Shown in pieces: positions 1 through 4,550 of a DNA stretch of 6,315 nucleotides. The notes beneath the pieces were generated by a model. That model had not been told where the DNA came from. It saw only the letters and a program-made list of their open reading frames with translations, and did not search any database. Numbering within the stretch: the stretch's first letter is position 1; the number at the start of each line of letters is the position of its first letter. The DNA lies in contig JAFYPS010000197.1 in the NCBI GenBank assembly GCA_017547395.1, forward strand, positions 1-6,315, given 5' to 3'. The translations under genes and the position numbers were made by a program. The DNA comes from Clostridia bacterium. Lineage in GTDB: Bacteria; Bacillota_A; Clostridia; Oscillospirales; CAG-272.

Positions 1-11
1 GCTGCGGCGGC

Positions 12-59
12 TACCCCTCACCACCGCCTACGGCGGAGCCTCCCCCAAGGGGGAAGCCT
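12..59 (-). repeat. GC-rich double-hairpin intergenic repeat, copy A (inverted)
   Basis: Read on the minus strand this unit has a C5/G5 hairpin (plus-strand arms 42-46 and 49-53, AA loop, extended by a T41-A54 pair), then a GCC/GGC-rich hairpin (arms 24-28 and 32-36, 3-nt loop), and ends in TGAGGGG (complement of 14-20). Copy B at 76-125 has the same plan in the opposite orientation: a C5/G5 hairpin, a second hairpin, then TGAGGGG. This shared layout is why I call it a repeat family rather than a terminator. There is no T-run after either stem on either strand. I recall similar units between genes in gut Clostridia, but that is memory and not a search result. Confidence 0.6.
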
Positions 60-75
60 TGTAATTACTGCCTTT

Positions 76-125
76 AGCCTTCCCCCTCGGGGGAAGGTGT
101 CACCGAAAGGTGACGGATGAGGGGT
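76..125 (+). repeat. GC-rich double-hairpin intergenic repeat, copy B
   Basis: The first hairpin is a perfect 9-bp stem, CCTTCCCCC (78-86) with GGGGGAAGG (89-97), closed by a 2-nt TC gap. The second is a perfect 6-bp stem, GTCACC (99-104) with GGTGAC (109-114), closed by a GAAA tetraloop of the stable GNRA class. The unit ends GGATGAGGGG (115-124). Copy A is its inverted partner, so CCCCTCA at 14-20 pairs with TGAGGGG at 118-124 and the two copies could fold into one large cruciform. It lies 22 bp beyond the hemZ stop codon. It could help protect or end the hemZ transcript as a stem barrier, but the missing U-tract argues against a standard intrinsic terminator. Confidence 0.65.
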
Positions 126-147
126 TCGTGGCAAACTATTAAAACCT

Positions 148-1656
148 TTAATTTTTATAAAACTCCATAACCTTGTCGGAATAGGAGGGGATGTTCTCCT
201 CGGGCGAGCCGCAGAGGATTTTTTCGATATCCCTTATATATTCGTATGGATATTTCGGTGAAAATATGCGCTTGATGCTTCTTGTTCCGTCCTTACCGCC
301 GTGAGGGTCAACAAGCTTTGTAACCGCGCCTGCGCCTGCGCCGAAGATAGTCTGCAGTTCCTCCATCATATAGACGTTGTACATACATTCGTGTCCCGCC
401 TTTGCATAGCCGACGTTTTCGAGATTGCCGACCGCGTTCTTCTGGCGGTACATATAGTAAGGCTTATAGTCGGCATTGCCGAGCATAAGCTGAGAATACT
501 GAATGCACTTTGCGCTCATAGGCACGTCGGGGACAAACTGCTCACCGCTTGGGCTTGAGAGTGCCGCCGCGCGCTTGAAGCAGAAGGTATGTACGGTAAT
601 GTTTGACGGGTCAAGTGAAATTATCTGCTCAAGGGATGAGGAGAATTTCTTGAAATTGTCACCCGGCAGACCGACGATAAGGTCGGTATTTATGTCGCGT
701 ATGCCCGACTGCTTTGCTATTTCGTACGCCTTGAAAAATTCCTTTGCCGTATGGCGTCTGCCGATTTCGGAAAGGACGTCGTCCGCAAGCGTTTGCGGAT
801 TTACGCTTACTCTTGTAACGCCGAATTCCGCGGCAATACGCATTTTGTCCGCGGTAATTGTGTCGGGGCGTCCCGCTTCAAGCGTGAATTCGTCAAGTGC
901 GAAAACGTCGGTGCAGGATGCTATGACCGAGAGAAGCTTGCGGAGCTGACGCGCATTAAGCGTCGTAGGCGTGCCGCCGCCGATATAGACGGTAGCAACG
1001 CGCTTGCCAAGCTTTTTGATCGTGGCGAAAACGTTCTTGATGTCCTTGTGCAAAAGCAGGAGATAGTCGTCAAGCACCGAGAGCATTTTCTGCGATGCGG
1101 ATACGAAAGAGCAGTACGCGCAGCGCGTGGGGCAAAACGGGATAGAAACGTATACGCTGCAATCGTTTTCGGAGAGGTCTTTCGTAAGTTTTAACTCGTT
1201 TTGCGCGACCGCGGTTGCGAGAAACGCCTTTTTCGGATTAAGAAAATACTCGGTTGCGAGCAGTTTTCTGGTTTTCATAACGCCAAAACCGCCCTCAAGG
1301 TACTGTGCCGCAACCTTTGCGGGGCGAACTCCCGTGAGCAGTCCCCACGGGGAGATAAAGCCGAAGAAGTCCTTTGCGGCGAGAGTCATCGCGTGTCCTG
1401 AAGCCATCTTTCGAACGCGGTCGGACGGAAAGAGATCCGAAAAGGGAACAAAGCATTCTGCTTCGCACTTTTTGTCTCCGAGAGTGATAGCCGCATGCGA
1501 ATAAATGCCGTCCTCTTTATCGACAACGACAAAATCTACTTGTGGCACAAACTCGCTCGGCTTTTCATTCTCGGCAAATTTTGCGCCGGGAAAGTATATA
1601 AGACAGAGCGTTTGCGCGTAATATCTGTTTAAATTTCCTTTTATGTTAAGAATCAT
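148..1656 (-). CDS. hemZ: HemZ-type radical SAM protein (oxygen-independent coproporphyrinogen III dehydrogenase family)
   Basis: This is a cytoplasmic radical SAM enzyme annotated by family as converting coproporphyrinogen III to protoporphyrinogen IX without oxygen. Numbering from the ATG at 1656 (502 residues, close to the roughly 500 of Bacillus HemZ), the cluster motif CPTRCAYC gives the CX3CX2C cysteines at about 175, 179 and 182. GGGTPTTL follows at about 226-233 and EAGRPDTI at about 260-267. The C-terminal signature YRQKNAVGNLENVGYA lies at about 403-418 and separates HemZ from HemW and HemN. The N-terminal region (1-165) includes SPWGLLTGVRPAK at about 102-114, typical of HemZ. I chose the ATG because MILNIKGNLNRYYAQ matches the usual family start and because the alternative GTG at 1686 lies inside a hairpin element. 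However, the ATG has no visible Shine-Dalgarno, while the GTG has AAAGGA 7 nt upstream. The substrate is known for the family only by limited evidence, and heme synthesis genes are not seen here. Confidence 0.93.
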   Translation of the reverse strand: MILNIKGNLNRYYAQTLCLIYFPGAKFAENEKPSEFVPQVDFVVVDKEDGIYSHAAITLGDKKCEAECFVPFSDLFPSDRVRKMASGHAMTLAAKDFFGFISPWGLLTGVRPAKVAAQYLEGGFGVMKTRKLLATEYFLNPKKAFLATAVAQNELKLTKDLSENDCSVYVSIPFCPTRCAYCSFVSASQKMLSVLDDYLLLLHKDIKNVFATIKKLGKRVATVYIGGGTPTTLNARQLRKLLSVIASCTDVFALDEFTLEAGRPDTITADKMRIAAEFGVTRVSVNPQTLADDVLSEIGRRHTAKEFFKAYEIAKQSGIRDINTDLIVGLPGDNFKKFSSSLEQIISLDPSNITVHTFCFKRAAALSSPSGEQFVPDVPMSAKCIQYSQLMLGNADYKPYYMYRQKNAVGNLENVGYAKAGHECMYNVYMMEELQTIFGAGAGAVTKLVDPHGGKDGTRSIKRIFSPKYPYEYIRDIEKILCGSPEENIPSYSDKVMEFYKN

Positions 1657-1683
1657 ATCAAATGTGAAAATTAAAGTTTTAAT

Positions 1684-1712
1684 CACTTCAAAGTCCTTTG
1701 GACTTTGAAGTG
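1684..1712. promoter_or_regulatory. Perfect 13-bp hairpin covering the alternative hemZ GTG start and its SD-like sequence
   Basis: CACTTCAAAGTCC (1684-1696) pairs with GGACTTTGAAGTG (1700-1712) across a 3-nt loop. On the minus strand the final GTG of the stem (1686-1684) is an in-frame hemZ start codon, and AAAGGA in the loop and 3' arm lies 7 nt before it. In RNA, both the start codon and the ribosome site would be paired. The stem may therefore hold down initiation at that codon, or may simply be part of a repeat element with no role in translation. No T-run follows the stem toward hemZ, so it is not a clear intrinsic terminator. Confidence 0.45.
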
Positions 1713-1763
1713 GAGAGGCTCGATTACTCGCGTGCGGCTCACCGCCGCCGAGCCTTTAAGGAG

Positions 1764-1792
1764 TTTTTTCGTCGGGAAACCCGCCGAAAAAA
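1764..1792. repeat. 12-bp palindrome with T-tract before and A-tract after the GC stem
   Basis: TTTTTTCG (1764-1771) pairs with CGAAAAAA (1785-1792), and CGGG (1773-1776) pairs with CCCG (1780-1783) around an AAA loop, with one T/C mismatch at 1772 and 1784. A bidirectional intrinsic terminator would have A's before and T's after the stem. This has the opposite polarity on both strands, so it is not one. It is best read as an internal arm of the 1668-1822 element. Confidence 0.5.
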
Positions 1793-1797
1793 CAGGG

Positions 1798-1826
1798 ATT
1801 ATATTCGTATAAACTTTAATTTATCT
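1798..1826 (-). promoter_or_regulatory. Possible weak promoter for hemZ
   Basis: The minus strand carries a perfect TATAAT (complement of 1798-1803). With a 17-bp spacer the -35 position (1821-1826) reads AGATAA, a poor match to TTGACA, and there is no extended TG. Transcription from here would give hemZ a leader of about 130 nt containing the three hairpins. The surroundings are AT-rich, so a chance TATAAT is quite possible. Confidence 0.22.
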
Positions 1827-1831
1827 TTCTT

Positions 1832-2284
1832 TTATTTTACCCAGATTTTTGAATCCATAAGGATTGTCACGGGACCGTCTGCGGTGAAGGTAATCTTCAT
1901 ATCCGCACCGAAAACGCCCATTTCGGTAGGGACGCCCTCGGCTGTAAGCTTCTCGCAGAAATATTCGTAGAGAGGATTTGCAATATCGGGCGCTGCCGCG
2001 GGAGTAAACGACGGGCGGTTGCCCTTGTGAATATCCGCACCGAGGGTAAAGTTCGACACAACGAGCGCACTGCCCGAAATATCCGTCACCGAGAGATTCA
2101 TTTTATCGTTTTCGTCGGTGAAAATGCGGAGCTTTGATATTTTTGCCGCGAGAATTTCGGCATCCTTTTCACTGTCGCCGTCAAGCACGCCGAGAAGGAC
2201 GAAAAGTCCGTTTTCGCACTTTCCCGCCTGCTCACCGTCCGCAATTACAGAGGCATTTTTTGCTCTTTGTACAACTGCTATCAT
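1832..2284 (-). CDS. dtd: D-aminoacyl-tRNA deacylase (DTD)
   Basis: The 150-residue product hydrolyses D-amino acids from mischarged tRNAs, and in this family also glycine from tRNA-Ala, acting as a cytoplasmic homodimer. Its length and the start MIAVVQRAKNASV match DTD1 throughout. The first active-site motif appears as SNFTL at 77-81, where SQFTL is usual; Thr80 is kept. The Gly-cis-Pro selectivity motif is at Gly137-Pro138 within ADGPVT, where the family usually has NxGPxT, so the Asn position is Ala. HKGNRPSF at 86-93 corresponds to the common KGRRPSF segment. The ATG overlaps the rel stop codon by 4 bp (ATGA) and AAGAGG lies 9 nt upstream, so translation is probably coupled to rel. The assignment is secure; the motif changes are conservative enough that activity is likely but not proven. 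Confidence 0.96.
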   Translation of the reverse strand: MIAVVQRAKNASVIADGEQAGKCENGLFVLLGVLDGDSEKDAEILAAKISKLRIFTDENDKMNLSVTDISGSALVVSNFTLGADIHKGNRPSFTPAAAPDIANPLYEYFCEKLTAEGVPTEMGVFGADMKITFTADGPVTILMDSKIWVK

Positions 2285-4482
2285 TTTCCGATACCTCTTG
2301 TCACTGAAATTACACTGTTAATCTTCTTCAGCCTTGCAACTATAGAGTTATAGTGGCTGATGTTTTTACAACCTACGGTTATGTTGATGAGAATGGTGTC
2401 CTCTCCGCGTTTCTGCGTGTTTATCTGCAGTAGCGAAACCTTCATATCGGCAAGCGCACCCGTGATATCCGCAAGGAGAGAGAGGGAGTTTTCGGCATAG
2501 ATGATTACGAGCGCCTCGTAGAAGCCGCCTGCGGTATCCTCTGATGCATCGTATTCCCAATGCGCGTTGATAAAGCGGTCGCGCGACTCCTCGCTTTCCT
2601 GTCCGCGAAGAACGTTGGGACAGTCGATTTTATGCACGGAAACACCGTAGCCGCGTGTGATAAAGCCGATGATTCTGTCGCCGGGGAGAGGGTTGCAGCA
2701 GTGTGCAAACTTGGTAACGCAGCCGTCCTCGCCGTCGATGACAACGCCTCCGGTCGAGCGGACCTTGCTCGGTGCCGCGAGCTTGACCTCTTCAGGAGCG
2801 AGGGGCACTTCGGGAGCTTTTACAACTCTGTCAAACTCGTCGCGGAGCTTGACGAGAATCTTTGAAAGCGGAATTCCGCCGTAGCCGAGCATATTGTAGA
2901 GGTCGTCTGCATTCTGCATACCGACTCTCGGGGCGATATTGCCTGCAATTTCGTCGCGCTGCTCAACCGAATACTGCCTGCCGAGCTTGCGAAGCTCGCG
3001 GTCGATATCCGCCTTACCGAGCGTGATGTTTTCGTCGCGCTTTTCTTTCTTGAACCACTGGCGAATCTTGCTTCGCGCATCACTGGTCTTAACTATCGAG
3101 AGCCAGTCACGGCTTGGTCCTTTTGAAGAAGAAGAGGTAAGGATTTCTATGATGTCACCCGTCTGGGGAGCGCGGTCGATAGGCACGATGGTGCCGTTTA
3201 TCTTTGCACCGACCATCTTGTTGCCGACAGCGGAGTGAATTGCATATGCAAAGTCGATACAGGTCGAGCCCTGCGCAAGTACAAGAACGTCACCGCGCGG
3301 TGTGAAAACGTAGGTTTCGTGACGGAAAATGTCAATTTTGAACGCGTCGAGAAATTCGTTCGTATCTCTTGTATCGTCCTCGATTGCGAGGAGGCGGGAA
3401 ACCCACTGAAGTTTTTCGTCAATGCTTGAGTCGGCGGTTTCGCCCGACTTGTACTTCCAGTGCGCCGCGATACCGAACTCTGCGATACGGTGCATTTCAA
3501 AGGTACGTATCTGCACTTCAAACGGGATACCCGACGGGCTCATTACGCTTGTGTGGAGCGAGCGGTAGAGGTTCGGCTTCGGGGTAGAGATATAGTCCTT
3601 GAAACGGCCGGGGATAGAGTGGAACATCTCGTGGATAAGACCGAGCGCGGTATAGCACTCAAGCTCGGTATCAACGATTATACGGAGCGCGTAAAAGTCG
3701 TAAATCTCGTCAAAGTTCTTATTCTGCTTGTGCATTTTATTGTAAAGCGAATAAGTGGACTTGACTCTTCCGCTGAGTTCAAAATTTATACCGTTTTCGC
3801 GAAGCTTTTTGTCAATGGCATCCTTTGATTCGTCAAGCAGTGTGCGCGAAAGACCGTATCTTTCGTTAACCTTGTTTTTTACCTCGTTGTAGCCGAGCGG
3901 GTCAAGGTAGGAAAGACTGAGGTCCTCAAGCTCCTGCTTGATAAGAGAGATACCGAGACGGTGTGCAAGCGGCGCGTAGATATACATCGTTTCAAGAGCG
4001 ATGGCGCGCTGTCTCTCCTCGCGCTTTGCCGCGAGGGTACGCATATTGTGCAGGCGGTCGCAGAGCTTTACGAAAATAACGCGGATATCCTTTGACATCG
4101 CGAGAAGCATCTTGCGGATGTTTTCGATATTCGCCTCTTCCTTGTCTTCAACGTCGATAAGTACAAGTTTTGTAAGGCCGTCAACGAGCATGGCAACTTC
4201 GGCGCCGAATTTTTCTTTGATTATGTCGAGGTTGGTCTTGTCAGAGCAGTCCTCAACGGTGTCGTGAAGAAGCGCGGCGCAGATAGCGTCGGTGTCAAGT
4301 CCAAGCCCTACGGCAATTTCAGCAACCGTTGCGGGATGCGAGATATACGGTTCGCCGCTCTGACGCATCTGTCCCTCGTGAAGCTCGTCTGCATAGTAAT
4401 ATGCCGCGTCGATTTTTTCGCGGTTATAGTTCCTGCCGCTCGTATCAAGCGCGACGTGTAATTTTTCAAGTATTTTGTCCAT
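2281..4482 (-). CDS. relA: Bifunctional (p)ppGpp synthetase/hydrolase of the long RelA/SpoT (Rel) family
   Basis: This cytoplasmic, ribosome-associated stringent-response enzyme makes (p)ppGpp from ATP and GDP/GTP and degrades it. At 733 residues it has the full long-RSH length. The hydrolase domain (about 25-180) keeps the metal ligands His49, His73, Asp74 and Asp142, the catalytic HDTVED at 73-78, and Asn146. The synthetase domain (about 230-345) has GRVKSTYSLYNKM at 238-250, Asp262, RFKD at 293-296, Tyr306 and EVQIRT at 322-327 with Glu322. RFKD is the RxKD form typical of bifunctional enzymes rather than the ExDD of synthetase-only RelA. A TGS domain (about 390-450, with His416), a conserved-cysteine domain (Cys595, Cys596, His617, Cys621) and a C-terminal ACT/RRM domain (about 655-730) follow. 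Both activities are predicted intact. The ATG has no clear Shine-Dalgarno; no other start codon is in frame just upstream. The name rel would be equally proper. Confidence 0.97.
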   Translation of the reverse strand: MDKILEKLHVALDTSGRNYNREKIDAAYYYADELHEGQMRQSGEPYISHPATVAEIAVGLGLDTDAICAALLHDTVEDCSDKTNLDIIKEKFGAEVAMLVDGLTKLVLIDVEDKEEANIENIRKMLLAMSKDIRVIFVKLCDRLHNMRTLAAKREERQRAIALETMYIYAPLAHRLGISLIKQELEDLSLSYLDPLGYNEVKNKVNERYGLSRTLLDESKDAIDKKLRENGINFELSGRVKSTYSLYNKMHKQNKNFDEIYDFYALRIIVDTELECYTALGLIHEMFHSIPGRFKDYISTPKPNLYRSLHTSVMSPSGIPFEVQIRTFEMHRIAEFGIAAHWKYKSGETADSSIDEKLQWVSRLLAIEDDTRDTNEFLDAFKIDIFRHETYVFTPRGDVLVLAQGSTCIDFAYAIHSAVGNKMVGAKINGTIVPIDRAPQTGDIIEILTSSSSKGPSRDWLSIVKTSDARSKIRQWFKKEKRDENITLGKADIDRELRKLGRQYSVEQRDEIAGNIAPRVGMQNADDLYNMLGYGGIPLSKILVKLRDEFDRVVKAPEVPLAPEEVKLAAPSKVRSTGGVVIDGEDGCVTKFAHCCNPLPGDRIIGFITRGYGVSVHKIDCPNVLRGQESEESRDRFINAHWEYDASEDTAGGFYEALVIIYAENSLSLLADITGALADMKVSLLQINTQKRGEDTILINITVGCKNISHYNSIVARLKKINSVISVTRGIGK
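2294..2299 (-). promoter_or_regulatory. Ribosome binding site of dtd inside the rel 3' end
   Basis: AAGAGG on the minus strand ends 9 nt before the dtd ATG at 2284 and lies within the last rel codons. It fixes the dtd start and supports translational coupling across the ATGA overlap. Confidence 0.6.
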
Positions 4483-4494
4483 AAATAAATTGTT

Positions 4495-4525
4495 TACGAG
4501 AACCTTTTGAGGAAAGGTTCTCGTA
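4495..4525. promoter_or_regulatory. Perfect 13-bp hairpin in the recJ-rel gap
   Basis: TACGAGAACCTTT (4495-4507) pairs with AAAGGTTCTCGTA (4513-4525) across a 5-nt loop. On the minus strand it ends 12 nt before the rel ATG. There is no T-run after it toward rel, so a standard terminator is unlikely. A third copy of the AAAGGTT segment (complement of 4533-4539) lies just upstream in the transcript and could pair with the middle segment instead, giving two exclusive folds. It may also be a dispersed repeat; I recall similar AGAACCTTT/AAAGGTTCT stems near gene ends in Clostridia. Confidence 0.45.
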
Positions 4526-4550
4526 CTCTCTAAACCTTTTTGGGAAATTT

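Larger units (their letters stand above)
1668..1822. repeat. 155-bp hairpin-rich element with 12-bp perfect inverted ends, between dtd and hemZ
   Basis: AAATTAAAGTTT (1668-1679) and AAACTTTAATTT (1811-1822) are a perfect 12-bp inverted repeat. They enclose a 13-bp perfect hairpin (1684-1712), a 7-bp stem AGGCTCG/CGAGCCT (1716-1722 with 1749-1755) holding an inner GCGGC/GCCGC stem (1734-1738 with 1744-1748), and a third palindrome (1764-1792). Such nested symmetry in a non-coding gap suggests a small non-autonomous insertion (MITE-like) or a dispersed repeat. I see no clear target-site duplication. The end repeats are AT-rich, so chance is not excluded. The segment fills almost the whole dtd-hemZ gap, which contains no gene. 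Confidence 0.4.

Noticed and set aside
78..125. Intrinsic terminator of hemZ
   Set aside because: The stems are strong but no T-run follows on the minus strand; the paired inverted layout fits a repeat better.
12..125. CRISPR array
   Set aside because: Only two units, in opposite orientation, with no regular spacers and no cas genes.
1684..1822. Riboswitch or T-box leader of hemZ
   Set aside because: No known conserved core such as a T-box sequence or a heme, cobalamin or SAM riboswitch motif could be recognised; the symmetry is that of simple palindromes.
1698..1970. 90-codon plus-strand frame through the dtd-hemZ gap
   Set aside because: It runs through the hairpins and then antisense into dtd, and its product is low-complexity without family features.
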